Shown here in pieces: positions 37,656 through 52,600 of a stretch of 64,000 nucleotides of DNA. Numbering within the stretch: position 1 is the first letter of the stretch; each line of letters begins with the position of its first letter. The notes under the pieces were generated by a model. The model ran no database searches, was not told the origin of the DNA, and worked only from the letters and a program-made list of their open reading frames with translations. This stretch comes from Balanoglossus misakiensis (taxonomy: Eukaryota > Hemichordata): positions 7,502,001 to 7,566,000 of the forward strand of contig CM082594.2 of the NCBI GenBank assembly GCA_040954595.2, in the 5' to 3' direction. The position numbers and the translations under genes are program-made.

Positions 37656-40600
37656 TCAACGTTTGCTGAATATTTGACGTCTCATTTCTTCCTGGACAGC
37701 GCCCAAATTTTGAAACAGCAGCTGGTTTTCTTGTCTTATGTTGCGCAGCGTCCTGTCCAGCCACCGACTGTGTCTTTCCAAGACCGGCAACGGGGATGGC
37801 ATCACGAGTTGATTTCTCCGATGCCGCATCCTCCGCATCTGCTCCTCCATTCGCGCCCTCATTCTCCCGATGCGGCGCCACCACGCGACCTTCTTCACGT
37901 ACTTCTTGCAGGCCGCCGACATCTCGCCGCTGTCGGCGAAATCTCGGAGCGGGATGTGGAGCTTGGCCGAGGAATACGTGTGCATGGTTACCACGTAGAA
38001 TACTGCGTAGATCATAATTCCCAGCAGAATTAAATACAGCGTGAAGAAACTGCGTACGCCCGTTCCCTTTGGGTCCATTTGGCGCGATCCGCCGAGAGGA
38101 TAGAAAAGTAGCGTTTGGACGGTAGAGCCAATGGTGTGAAGTTCTTCTTCAGTTTCGCTGTACACCATGAATCCAGTGTGGACAAACGTGACAAAGATGA
38201 AGACGAACATCGGCGCTGATTTCAGGACCTGTTTCACCGATGCTTTGCACACAGACAGCAGCAGTTTGAAGTGGCTGAATGTTGATAGCGTGATCAGTAC
38301 CTTGAGCAAAGCACAGAAGACAAGTACAGCCAGGATGATGTGCAGCTGATCCTGCATGTAGGAGCAGTTTCTCAGTGTGTACACATTCCGAGATTGAACC
38401 TTTGCTTCCTGGACGATCATCCCATAGTAGAAGTGAACTGCAACTGTGGTCAGTGAAACTACGATGCACAGAGCATCAACAACTTGTGAGAAGTCTTTGA
38501 AGTACTTGTGGCCCTTTTCCATAGCTCTCCTCAACTTCAAACACATCATGACCAAGACAGTAACAGCCAAAGCCATAACCAAAATCATCTCAATGACTCC
38601 ACTATCTTGGTTGTACATCGTCAACAGTTTCAGCTCTACAGACGTGAAAAAATTCCCTGTTGGTGCGATCTCTGCCAGCAGGGTGACAACATAAACTAGC
38701 CTTGATTGCGCGTTGAAGACAGCACACTCCATAAACACAGCTCTAGTGTACTTGTCAATCCAGGCCGCCTCTTCCAAGTCTTGCACCAGAGACAGAGCAT
38801 CCGAATACACCCTTGTCAGATCGGCAACATAGCCCCCACCACCATAGACGCCAAATTTCCCGGAGAAGTCACCGTCCTCTCCTAGCGACAGCGCCGGATA
38901 ATACCGATATCCTTTGGTTTGCTCCAGGTTGTAGTCTTCCGGTATTGGCTCCCATCCCCACAAATACTGGGTTTTGTCTTCGGTTTCTGCTGAGTAGCCT
39001 GTGTCACAAATCATTGTGGTGTAATCATCGACTGTGTCGTGTTCACACTCACCTGTGTATATGCACGAATAAAGACAAGCCATTGGCAATGACTCAATTC
39101 CCACTGGATCAGAAAATCACAGTGGAATGAAATCAGTCAAGATAATATTTATCTCCAACATGGGAATGAGTCTGGCAATGTTTTTGGCCTGGGAGATATG
39201 TGAAAGTATGGTTATCCAAGAATGGTTATCCGGCCCAAAATGGCATACATATAAAACTGTGCACATCTTCATATTGACAACGTCACTGACCGTTAATAGC
39301 ACAAAAAAACTACTACTATGATATCATTATTATTAAAAGAAAAAGAAAACTTTGTAGTTGCACTTATGTTTTAAAAATATTTCCCCAGCAACTGTTGCCT
39401 AGCCATTCAAATCCATCAGTACCACCTTAAGAATAAATGTAACATACCATCTGATGCGTTGACTCTCAGCTGTCTAAGTCTCGGTGAACCAATAAGAACT
39501 GACTGATAATTGGTGTCTTCAGAGTCCATAGAATACAGAGAGGGTAGAAGAACTGACTTGCTCCAAGCCCAATACTCACTGGCAGTGCGTATCTGTAACA
39601 ACAAATATAGTACACATCAGTACGAGGTTTGCACCTGTGTCAGTGCTTGGCTAACCCGGGGTTAACCCAGGTTAGCAAATTTTAAACATCACAACAAAAA
39701 TTAAGCTTACCTTTTCAAATGGTTGTGATTTTTCTCCCAAGGCTGTCCCATTAACAACAGAGTGGTATAAAGACTGGCGCATGTAGTAAGCTGATGTGTC
39801 CTTCTGTGCGTAGGCAATTAACACTGCTAAGATGAAGAACAACACTGTTCCTGTCCACCTGGAGCTGATTCTTATCCACTTTCTTGGCCGCATCTCTGCC
39901 TTCCTCTGAGGTGCACTCTTCAAACTCCTTGCTTCAATCACTCCAAAATCACTCTCCATGTCATGTACTGGAGCATGCTTGTCCAGGCCAGGATGGTGGT
40001 ACTGTGCTTCGAAAATCACTGATTCCTCCTTTAGACTTCTGCGCTTGTTGAAAGCAATGAAGAAGACAGCGGCTGCAAACACAAATACTGGCTCGATGAC
40101 GAACAAGAGGGAAAATACAGCAGTGAGGACAGAGATGATCCAGTTGAAGGCCAGGGGCTGGCTGTAGTAGAGTCCGTACCACGTAGTCAGGAACATGGCT
40201 CCAAACATGATGACGGCAAAAGAGAGCCATGTGATGATTCTCATCCACCAGGGTAGCAGCCATCCCTGGAGAGTCAGAGACGCAGTTGATGAAAGTCGCA
40301 TCAAGAACGAAGGGCCAGCTTTCCCTCTCGGCCACTGACGTCTCCTCACTTTGCCAGCATCTCTGCTGCTTCTTCTGTGGTGGTGATGCCTGGGGGTGCG
40401 ACGGTGATGTCTATGATGGTGATGCCGGTGGTGGTGGTGGTGGTGATGATGGTGACGTCGGCTTGAAGAATGTCTCCTGTGTCTGCGATGGTGATGACGG
40501 TGTCTCCTACTGCGTTTTCCATTATCAACATCACTGTCCTCAGAACTTCTTGAGTGACTACGATGGTGATGACGATGCCTGCGATGATGTGAACTGCGAC

Positions 40601-43600
40601 GTCCACCATCACTATCTCGATGACGGCTGCGATGCCTGGATGCAGAGCCTCCGTCAGTGCTTTCTCTCCGGTGATGTCGACGGTGATGGGACGGTGAAGA
40701 TGAGTTTGTGTGACGGCTTCGACCACGACGGTGATGATGTCGGCTCTCGTCATGCAGGTCTCTCCTACTTTTCCGGTGGCTGTGGCCATGCCCCCTCTCT
40801 TCACTGCTACTGTGTCTGCTCCTTCGGTGGCGACTTGACGATCTGTGGTGACTGTGCGATCTGTGAGTTGATCTTGAACTGCCGTGCCTGTGTCTTGAAG
40901 ATGACCTGTGATGGCTGCGACTGGACCCGGATCTGTCGTGCCGATGTCTTGACGAGGATTTGCGACCCTCCCTCCTGTGTCCACTCCTTGATTCACCAAC
41001 ACCAATCCCTGGCACTTGCAGAGTTGCACCATGCTTCTCTCTTGCCATGTGCTCATCCTCTTCACTGTGAAGATGTCCCGAAACAAGAGAATGACTCTTC
41101 TTCATCCCTTGCCGACTGCGACGCCTCTGTGTCAACGTCTCATCCCCGCTGACCGGAGCCTTCAAAGCGTTGGGTTTGCGATGCCTGTGGCCATCACGCG
41201 CCTTGCGCGACTGCTCCTCGGGTATTTTCAGAGTAACCCCTTCTGGTTCTGCAATGGCGGAGTCGCCTTTCACAAAACTTTCTGACGCTATTTCTACCTC
41301 GCCTTCATCACTGCCCCACTCATTGCTTGAGTCTGACTTCGCTTCCTTGGTAGCTTCCTTCCCCCCAGATTCATCATCATTCCACAGGGACTCAGTAACA
41401 TTGATATCCGGCACAACCACACCAGACTTATCCAGCAATTCCGGCTGCTCGCTGTAACCCCCTTCAACTTTCACCTCCTGCAGCGATTCTTGCCTTTTGA
41501 CTTTCGACTTCTCGCCTTTGAACGCTCTCTTTTTCCAAAGCTCAATCCACCTGGACCGTCCAAACAGAAAGGCAAACAGCCAATTGATTGGCAGGGCGAT
41601 GACCCCTCCAAGGACACCATTGGTGATTGCTTCGGCGCTGAACTTGAACTCTCCGCCACCTGGTTGCTGAGCGTAGTCTTGCGTATCTCCGTATAGAAAC
41701 ACAGAGGTCACCAACATCGTGAAGAAGACGAACGCAAACAGGCAGGTCAGGTTTTCCAGACGGGTCAATGTTCTCTTGACTTTCCGCGCGAGAAATCCCA
41801 GTATCGTGAGATGACTGCTGCAGAGGTCGGAGAGTGTTGTCACACTGAACAGATGTTTATTGAGCACGGCTTCATCAAAAGTTAATGCTTTGTAAGTTTG
41901 GGGTGTGAACTTCCCTTGGTAGATGTGATTGCATAGGAAGTACCATGACTTGCCAGTTTGGGCATCTTCAATCACAACTCTGCTCAGATACCTGAAATAC
42001 ACAAAATAACCTTGGCTACAACTGCCATGACAAAAATAAATTGACTTTTTTCAACAATCAATTCCAACAAAAAAATCCCGAATTAAATTATTAGATATTT
42101 GAGGAAAGCAGTCCATTGGCATAATACGTCATCAACCATAAAATATTTTCAATGGTAAATAATTTGGAATGTTTTCCTTATGTTAAACTTCTGAGTCACT
42201 AAATCTTTGACAGCCAAGCTGCTTTAATACCACTTCTGCTAATTGGTATCAGTCTGTACTTACCATTCTGGTCTGAACCCAGAGCCATCATGCCAGACAC
42301 TGATATACAGCAGTTCGCCAAGACTGGTGTACATGTCAATCAGAAAGGTGTCTATACTGCCATCTTGGAATTCATGTTGGCTCTCATTTGACAAATTGAT
42401 CACTTTACTTCTGAATTTGCTCCCCATCAGTTGTATGGACACCTGTAATTATTAGAAGGCAAAGTTACTCTCATTGTCATTTAGAAAAAGTATGTCTATA
42501 TAGAGCTACTGTATATGGGGGTTAGAAGAGAGTGTTACATACATGCTCTGTTAACCCAATACCATTCATACAAACATTTCTTCCAATAAACCAAGTATAT
42601 GTAACATCTGAACTTTATTTTACCTTTGATGTAGTCCCCGCTCCATGGTTGATGCTGGTAAAAACTGTAATGATATACCGATAGCAGGAATCCAACTTTC
42701 CCTTCTTGTCTTTCGTCTTTGGGTTAAACTGCGAGAGAAAGTTAAAGCAGTTCATGAAAAAGGCATTGTCACAAAATCCACTATGGTCCAGTCCTAACCC
42801 ATTGTTTGCCATGGTAAGGTTGGACCTCTAAAGAGGGAACTAGGGGTGAAAGGGTTATTGAATAATTCCACAAATAATTAAATCAGAGGATTGCAGAAAA
42901 TACCCAGCCATACCTTTTTCTGATGTTTCACATCAGCCACACAGACCAGCACTGCAGTCGCTATGTACAGAGCCACAATTGCGCCCACTACAGCTGCCAA
43001 AATTGGGCTTTGGTCAAGCGCAGTCTCTATGATGACATACTCAAACGTCACCAGCTGATTGGCCGGTATGTAGAAACTGCCGCCAAAGGCACTCAAGTGG
43101 TTGCAGTGACAGTGAGTGTAGGCAGATGTTGTCAGTCCACCAACCTAAAAGGAAACACCAACAAAGAATTTGACAGGAATTCCTAACGATATGAAACTTA
43201 ACAGATATTTTGATGCAAGTAGTTTAATAAGTCAATTGTGGCTCACTGTGATTCTAGCTCTCACCTTACAACCACTTGGAAACCACTGCTCAAACATGTC
43301 CGACCAATAAAGACAACGAGCTGTGAAGATCTTCACATCAAAGTCCACGCTAGTGCCACCTTCAGTGCTGTTCATAATCGACAAGATGTCTCTGTTACGC
43401 CCTGCTGGTTGCACACTCAGATAATACGACCCGACACCGTGTAACACATGTTCTTCAATGAACCACACATACGGATCAGCAGACATGTTGTAGGTTTCGT
43501 TGTAAACTGACGTGGACAGACTCTCTTCGGACAGAGGCAACCGCATCTTGAGATCGTACTGATCAGGACTGGGCGGAAATCCAAACCTCAAGAATGCGTC

Positions 43601-46600
43601 CATGGCCACTGATGTATTGGACGGGTGTATTTCGATGTGAATGGAAGTGTAGGACTCGGTCAGGTTGAAGAGTACCATCACATTGGAATCTGTTATTGTC
43701 GTCAACATCTCCACGTCCAATGATCCGTCCTCGGTCCTTGGTATGAACATTTCAATGTCATCTGTCATATCCCTAATACTCATAACATCACCTAAAAGGG
43801 TAGAAAAAAAAAGATATAGAAAATGAAAACAAAATAAAACATACTGGCATCCTTATCAAAATGTAGCTAAAATGATGAGTATTCCTCATTCCTGTAATAT
43901 ATGACTGTCCCTAAAAAAATCTTACCGTCAGTGTTTTTCAGAGTCAGACCCACAACTGATGTTTTCACTTGATAACCACTGCTATGCCATGTGAATGGAT
44001 TGAGGGCAGTACTGTATACCTGCAACAGATGAAAATATAAAGTTGGTCTAAATAAAGTCCCCATAAGCTGAACTTTTGACTGTTTTCTAGTAATTTTGTT
44101 CTTTCTACATTCTTTTGTCATTACATCACAACTAATGCAGAAATGTCAGGAAATAAGAAACCATCTTCTATACATTAGCACTGTTTGTACACAACAGACA
44201 CACACACAGCTGTGATAATAATACCTGTATATCGACAACATTTTCGTCAACAGACTCTAAGACCGAGTTTGGGATTTTCACCCATGTACCATCTTCTATC
44301 TGGAAAGATCTATCAGCACTGGTTGTTGTGAATTCCCTCTGCAGTACCATCAAAATTGTACCAGTGTCGATTTCTACTGGTGATTCACCAGGCAGTTTTT
44401 GACTCAGTATGATGTTCGACAAGTCATCCAGAACGCTGAAGACCTGCTTGGTGATGGCTCGGCTCTGAAATAAAATTTGAGAGAGCACATCAGCCAAAAA
44501 AAATAAAATATGACAAATAAATATTGATATATTTACAATACAAGCATTTGTAAGTCGCTGTTTATGTGAAGACACTTTTTCCTGTGTGATATGAGTGGAA
44601 CTGTTTAGGGCATAGAAAGAAAGTAAATACATAAGACTAAAAATACCATACCATTGATATCAGTACAGGTAAACCTAACACTATAATCTACACTTACATT
44701 TCTGAGTTCAGAAGGAAGGCTATCTTCATCCTCTGTAAGAATCTCGTCACTAACTACATCTATGTCACGATCTACAGTAATGTTTTCTACACCTAGGGAT
44801 ATTCAATGATGATATCAGATTCATGTTTACCCTTTCCATCATGATGATAGTAAAGTCGTGTTAGGTTTGCAATATCAAGGCCTCAAATATCAGGTAAGAA
44901 AGGCATGTTGCTTAGACAATGCAACCCGGTAGTATCTTTGTTACATGAGATATTAAAACTATACAATGAGATGATTTCTGCCAACTCTTATTTGTGTTCC
45001 GATTCAGTATAAAAGGCTTTTAAAAAATCCAAGAGTGATTAATTCTGACCTGGTCTGAGCATGATGTCAGATGTTGGTGTTGGGACAGCGATGGTTGGTA
45101 ACAGCTGCAGCAGAGCTACTTGTCTGGCTGCCATGAAATCATTCCAGGCGGTCGAGTCACTTGCTAACTCTGTGAAGAACTCACTAGCGTCATCCGAAGC
45201 TGCTTTAATGAGCTTAGATACTCCTGCAAAAGGAAACATGAAAATAAATGTGAATTCGTAAAATAATGATCACACTCTCACTGATAGTCATAACATTCAA
45301 TTAATATGGCAATTAATATTACTAACATTTGTCCATCCATAGTTGCTTTCTGTGTGATACAAGAATTCTTATTCTGTGTGCAATTAAACCTATATCCACC
45401 CCAGCTAAAACAAATAAAATACTGATATAAATAATACACAAAATAATGATGTATCCTCTTTTACCTGTAAAAAGATACCTGGCCGCATCTTCGATATCTT
45501 CTGGAGTTGTCTCCTCATCTGTTTGTTCCTTCAAGATGCTGGTCATACTCTCATAGGTCATTCCAGCTGTCAACTGAAATGTAAAAAGACATTCTCCGAG
45601 ACGTCTTATCAAACCGTTAATTTCACTACCATAGTCAACATTGATTACCACCTTCCAAATTGCTCACTCTGAAGTATCTCGATGCTGGTCATGGTATGAT
45701 AAAGTTTGGATGTTTCACAATAAAATCACACATTTTGTCAAAGATACGATACAACTCATTTATTCTGTGTCTACAGAAAGTTTAAGAAGTTCCTCAGGTT
45801 TCAGTTGAAATGTATTTATTTTAGATGATGCATTATATACAACTCTCACCTGAGCATCAACTTGAAGATCCTTCTCAATGACCTGAGAAAGAGCGGCTGA
45901 TGCCTCTTTCATGATTTTCAAGTCACGGACTTTGAGTTCGGCAATCTTATCTACAAGAGTGCTTCTGACCTGGGAAGGTTAAGATTGTTGTGTTATTATT
46001 TTCAAAGGAAAAAAATCACAAGCATGCAGTTGGGACAGCTTTTCACTAAAACGCATTTAACCTTATATTAAGTCTCCATTGCCATGGCCTGACAAAATAT
46101 CAGGATACATACCTGTTTTCTGATTGCTGCCTTCTGTTGCAGTTCTTCCTCTGTGAGTGGCGTTTCTGAGACAAGCTGACTGTCCTTGGACGCAGTGTCT
46201 TCATTGTTCAGCACAGTGGTCAGAGCACTCACGTACTGCACGGCCGCCTGAACATCCTGTTTGTTCAGCAGTGCATCCAACTCGCTAGCTCTGCCTTGTT
46301 TGAAGGAGTTGAGTTCGGATTCCAGATCGTCGACCGTTGGCGGTAGAACCTATCAAATATACATCAAAATACTTTGGCATACAATCAGTAACTTGGATAG
46401 CCATGCTGTGCTATGCTACACTTTTCAGCAGTTCAGTGAGTGGCAATCTGAGATCAATATATCCTTTTCCAGTACCCCTATCTGATTACTGTTATTACTC
46501 TCTGTTGCCCATCAAAATCATGTCTGTCATATTAAAAGGCCTGTATCGCCTGATGTATTACAGTAGAAAAACAACAAATTTCTCACAAGAACCAATATAA

Positions 46601-49600
46601 CATCAAATTTGTTCCCTTTCAATATTTCTGACCTGCACTTGAAGATGAGCCGACACTTTGGCTCCGATGGCATCAATAGCATCCACTCTGACGTTCACCA
46701 TGTAATCTGAATCAGCCCTGCCCATTGGCAGCGAGAGTTCTGGAGTTACACTATCTGGACTGTAGTACACCAACTGGTATGACATCACACCCTGGCTTGC
46801 TGGATCTCTGGTGCCATAGTAATATTCATAAAAGATTGGTTTCTCTTCAGAATCAAAACCTGTGGGTAGGATATTTGGTGTCATGAAAGTTTGAAAACAA
46901 TTACTGTTTACGTATATATGAATTAAAGTTATGTAGCACTCTGTGATCAACGAGTTGAAACTATGTGGGCATGAGCATGTTCCCGAAAGCTCATGCTGTA
47001 GTTTCAACTCGTTGATCACAGAGTGCTACATAAATTTAATTCATATTGTACTGAAGATCAACACGGCAATACTCCTAATTGTTTACGTATATGTCAAGTT
47101 TACATTCAATGTACATATTTAAAGCAAGAAGAAATTTTCAAAAGTTAATTTCTAGTCCTTACCTTGGCAAGTGATAACAAACTTAGTGTCTAACGCTCTG
47201 CCTATTCTTGGAGACACATCACAGTTTCCTTTGACAGGAATAGGACTGACTCTGAACGTGTACTGCACCACTCCAGATACAGGCGACATCAACCAATCTC
47301 CAGACACTTGTAGGGTTATGATGTGACCACTGTATTCCAGCAGTGTGTCGGCCTTGATCACTAGGTAGGAAGATTGGACTCCTGTTTGAGAACAACGGAA
47401 ATGTTATTTTCAGCAAACGGCGCATGGGGAAATGCTCCAACTTCCAAGCATTCCAACTATCCATTCAAAAAAAAAAGAATAGGTTGTGTCCATAATAACT
47501 AATTATGTATCGCAGTCTAACCACTGAAATTCACACACAGTAGTGTACAATTCTCAGATCTACCAGTATAAATAAACAGATGGGTACATGCAAGTGAAAA
47601 CAATCAGTTTTGCACACACTTCAGCTCAAAGACATGTGGTGCCACCCCTGAGGATAAGAACTGTAAACCAACCTGTTGATGTGATATGCTCCCATTCGCT
47701 GATCTGTTTGCCCTTGTGAGAAAATGTCCAATTGTACGCAATCTCTGAGATGCTGTCAGTTTCACAAGTCTGACACTCTACGACTAAAGCCAGCCTCTTT
47801 GACGGATTCATCTTGTTGCCACAATTCTGTAGACACCTGATAAAAATTAACATTGTTTGTCTCGGGTTAGGGATTTCTCAGTGGAGCAATAAACAAGGTA
47901 CCAGTGGCAATAATTACCACATCTCAAACATATTAGAATAAATCAAATTGCACAAATTTACCAATTTGAAATTAAAACATTATTGTCTCTCATAGCAACA
48001 GCAATCTCAGCAAGAATTCATCACAAAACACTAATTTGTTAAATTGAAGGGTAAAAAAATATTAATGGTGTTGAAATTCAAATTCAAAAATGGAAAAGAT
48101 AAACAGGGTAGCCTTTACCTGATATCCAAGTTGGGAGGAACAGAATCCCATATGGTTACCTTCTGAAAAGCCAATTGTGGTTCTCGGTAAACATCGCTAT
48201 TGCGTTTACTGACTTTAACAGCAAACACGATTTCCTGCTGGGTGATAAACTCTGAGGCATTGAAGTGTAGGATGGTAACATTCTCCGCAAACAGGCCCGG
48301 TCCCTCGTGAAAACAGCCAGCTCCATCGCCTGGAACTACCGAGGAGTTTCCTGGGTCTTCAAACGCGAACAGCTCGTGTGGGAGTTTGCAGTACCACTGG
48401 TGGAGAAGTCCGTGATGGATGTGTGTGGGAAGGTGCCTGGATGGCGGTTCATCATCCGGATCGTATGAGGCAGACGCATCTAATGTGATGGTGTCGTTTA
48501 CGCCAACGACCACTGAACTTCCACCAAAGATTGACACTACCAGCAAGGAGGGTTCAATTTCCAGGTAGACCTGATTGGCGTTGCTAACCTTGCCTTCGTT
48601 GTCCATCGTCACAGTCAACTGTATCAGATACGTCCCGTACTCCAGCGATCTTCTTGGTATGACTATATTCGCCTCGTTCAAAGTCACCGACGATGGCAAA
48701 TTCTCGTACTGGTACAGCTGGTTTGCTGGCAGTGGCTTACCTTTGTGGTACCTCACCACATAAACTTCCCACTCATAGATGGCTACTGTTGTGTTGGTGC
48801 AGTTTACACCAACATGTGTCATAATCGACGCTTGTACACTCCGTTTCACCTGCCAAGGCTCTGATATATTCTTACTACCGCCGTACAGCTTTATAGTCGG
48901 TGGTTCGCAATGTTCGTAGGTAACGTGAGCCACTCGGGTGACCCGCATCTCAGAGACAGAGTTATAGCCTATCGCAGTGATTGGATAGTCACCTCGATCA
49001 GAAAACACCAGCCTTGCAGTGGTTACAAACAGTGAGTAGGGATCAGACGGAATATAAAAGCTCGGATGGATCATCTGAAGGGCACTTCTGATCAATACAG
49101 GGTCATTGCTAAGTGGTGCCAACTCAACGGAATTATTCCTCGTTCCGTTGGATACTTCAAGGACATACACCGGATTGGTCCCGACTTGCACAGCGAACAG
49201 TACCGCTGTCATTGGTTGATTGACTTCAGTCGGACCGCTGTGAGCAAGATACAGACCCAACACGCTTTCCTGGAAGTGCATCTTCGTCTCGCATGACGTC
49301 TCACTGAACAGATTCCTGGCAATGACGATGACAAGGTAGTTCTTGGCTATGGAGTACTTGTGCGTGACCATGGACCCTACATTTCTGTCTACAACCCTGT
49401 CGCCGTATAGCCAGGTGTATACTACTCCAGTCCCCTGTCTGTGGCGGGCTCTGAAGGATACCGGATATTCCACTGGAAAGTAGGTGTTATCCGGACCCCC
49501 ACCTCTGGTGCCGGATTCCACTCCCGGTCTTTTGGTATTATAGCCCGTAATGTTGCAGTCTTGGATGGGAATCTGAGTCTCAACACTGATGGGAAAAGCT

Positions 49601-52600
49601 TGTTTGCTGACTATGTTGGACACCACCAGTTCAAAGGGATATATTCCTGGTTCATATTGATGAGCGAAACTGTACGGCAGAGAATCTACGATATCAGGCA
49701 GCGGAATATTTATGGATGGTGTATTATCCCCAAATGTGATTTCCACTGATGCGTTTGTTGGGATGGTGAATATTGGATCTCTGTCCAGAATGAAGCTGAT
49801 GTTGCCAGTTGGGTAGACAACAGGGCTGTCTGTTATGAAAGTGAATCCCTTCACTTCATGTTGGATGACCACTGTGATCGGTTCATGTGTTTCCACGCTC
49901 AGTAGATTGCTGGCGACGACGAAGACAGCATAGATGCCGACTTCAGTGAACAGATGCTGTTTGCAATCCTTCTCTCTCCACTTAGTGGCGTTCCTGGTGG
50001 AGTACACTCGGTAGTTTGTCCCGAGGGTCCAATCGAAGGACACGCTGCTGCCAGCTGTCATGGACACGCAGAATGTTATGACCGCTCCGACGGGTGACAG
50101 AGGCCGGTCTCCCCACAGACGCATGTTGGTGATCCTGCTTTCGATGTACGCCTGTTCGGTCTTAGACAAGGGTCGCGTGACCAGGTTCCACACTGTTACA
50201 GTGACATTGAAGTAGCCCGTATCATTGAAGTAAGAACTATCCACAACGGCATACCCACCCATGCCAGTGATGTAAGTAGGTACTGCATTTCCGTCGAACT
50301 CTACCAGCCCGTCGATGTCAGTGCCGATCAAAACGGTGAAATTGACCGTCAAGTTGAAACCAAACTCTCCAAAAAGCCCATCTGTTATATTCAGCTGCAC
50401 GATGGGATGCTGGATGACCACATCGGTGTATCCCTGTACATAGTCATGGTAAAAGTTTGTACAGTTCAGTTCCGCAGTGTAGATCAGAGCCTGGCTGTAC
50501 GTGTATTCGATCTCGGTCCCACTGAAGTAAGTGTTGTCCACCAAAGTTTGGTTGCCGTCGCCAAACTTCAGGGTGCAGTTGAATCTCCGATTTCCACGCT
50601 CCCTCGTCAGCAAGAACACCGTCGGTTCGCCGAAGGCAGTTGCGTCGGATACGTTAATGTGGAGTCCGCGAATACGATGAGGCACCGGCGGCAGAAGCAC
50701 GAGGAAGGGTTCGTTGGCGACGGCTCTAACACTGCTCAGATGGTTGGATGCCTTGACGGTGACCAGGTGAGAGCCGAGAGCGATGAACGCATGCTTGCAC
50801 ATCGGGTGCGTGGTCACCACCGGTCGCGATCCGTCTTGGTAGTCGCACTCGTACACGACGTTCGTGCCTTGTTCAATGTACATCATAACGAACGCCGACT
50901 TATCAGTGTGCGTTGTGCTGTTCCCGCGGACGTAGACCTGTAAGCCTCTAACCGGGTACTCGACATGCGCCACGTCGGTAATGGTCAGACTGTTGAGCTT
51001 ATTCGCTGCTGTTACAGTCACGGTGAACGATCCAGGCCAGGGAAAGATATACTCCACTGTCACGTACATACCCACATCTGCCTGTAGATACTCAAACGGT
51101 TCCGAACCATCACCAGTATCCAGCGTATACACCACATCAGTTCCGTGAGTTATCATCCAAACGAAGAGAGTAGGGGTGCCCGGCTCAACAGCAAACACTT
51201 CTTGGACAAATTCTAACTTTTCGACGCTCTCCTGTACAAAGAAGTCCTGGATGGTTGTGAACTCACTAACCAGGTTTCGGGTAACGAGATTCACCTTGTA
51301 CGATCCTGTTGCAAAAAAGAAACAGATACTGGTAGGTCTGATCATGCAATGTGGCTGAAAGTGTACTGGCTTGCTCACAAATACTATAGCTGTCAAAGTG
51401 ATGTGTCTAACGTAGCACATTCATAATTGCTCTTCAGTTTTTAAATTTCCTTACCAGCATCCTTGTAGACGTAGTCATGGGTGAACTGGAATGTATCATA
51501 ATGAAAACCATCTCCATAGTTCCAGGAAAAACTCACATTGTGGGTTCCACCAGAGAATGGATTGACAGTAAACTGGAACATCTCTCCTGTATGTGAAATT
51601 TTGGCACAGTGTTATAAATTCCAAAGCATTTACAACAACAAAGGTTCCTCTGTATTTCAAAATATTGAATTGGAGAAAGTTATAATGAATTGAGATATAC
51701 ATTTTACGATGAAAAACCCTCCTAATTTACTTTCAACTGGCAAACATGCAAACCACCTACCCTTGACTCTGACATCTGGGATGAAAGTCACATCTGTTAT
51801 TCTATTCTGGACTGTGACTGTTGTTCTAGCAACAGCATCACTAAAGGGGTTTTGCATGAAACATTTGATCCTGTACGACCCTTCAGTGTCATAGCCATGT
51901 GTCCCTAGAAATACAGCACAAACGTTAAAACATTGGAAAACCCGGTTGATTATTTTTAGAGGTATAATCAAATTTACTCAATACTTCACAGCATGCCATG
52001 ATTATACAAAACCTGACCAATCATGAATGGCATATTTCAGTCTCTATAATCCTGGTACTTTCTTCGACTAAGTTATCTTGAAATTTCCAGGAGTAAATTT
52101 CACTTCTCTAGTGGTTCAAAATCGAAGAACTTTCCAGGATTTTCCAGGGATGTCCAAACCTTGGATTTACCCTGAAGTGTGAGATGAAAAGTGGAAGAAA
52201 ACATACCTGTAAAGAACGATTTACGTCCTGTGTATGTAGCATCATAAGGTCCACTGGTTGTTCCGTCTCCCCAGTCAAAGGTCATCGCCACGTTGCTGCC
52301 GTTGAATGCAACACACTGAGCTTCCAAGGTTTCCTGCCTGGTGTGCGGGGACACAGCATACAGGCCGGCGTCGCCGATCAGAGAGTCGATCTGAGTGAAC
52401 GTCTGCGCTGTTTGTTCACTGACGTCATTGTGAGCCCTCGCAGTGATGGTGAACGTATCTGGGTGCGCGTAGGAGTGGCCGAAGACTGCAAGTTCGCTGT
52501 TGGTTGTGTTGAACCCATCCCCGAAGTCGTAGTCGTACAGAATCTTGTTCCCGGTCGCCGTGCTTACTCTGATTTCAACGTAGACATCAATGGGGCTGTT

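Noticed and set aside
39650-39676. Small inverted repeat GCTAACC...GGTTAGC in a polycystin intron
   Set aside because: It is only seven bases per arm with no flanking duplication, so chance is sufficient.
40346-41086. Minus-strand open frame of 246 codons rich in Thr, Ile and Val
   Set aside because: It is a frame shadow of the same triplet-rich DNA inside the polycystin exon, out of frame with conserved membrane segments.
40286-41152. Long plus-strand open frame of 288 codons rich in Gly, Asp and Cys
   Set aside because: It is the antisense of the His/Arg/Ser-rich polycystin loop. Triplet-biased DNA keeps several frames open, and this one has no motif.
46603-47019. N-terminal extension of the polycystin exon frame into the foldback arms
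   Set aside because: A clear acceptor at 46860 and phase agreement with the previous exon exclude it.
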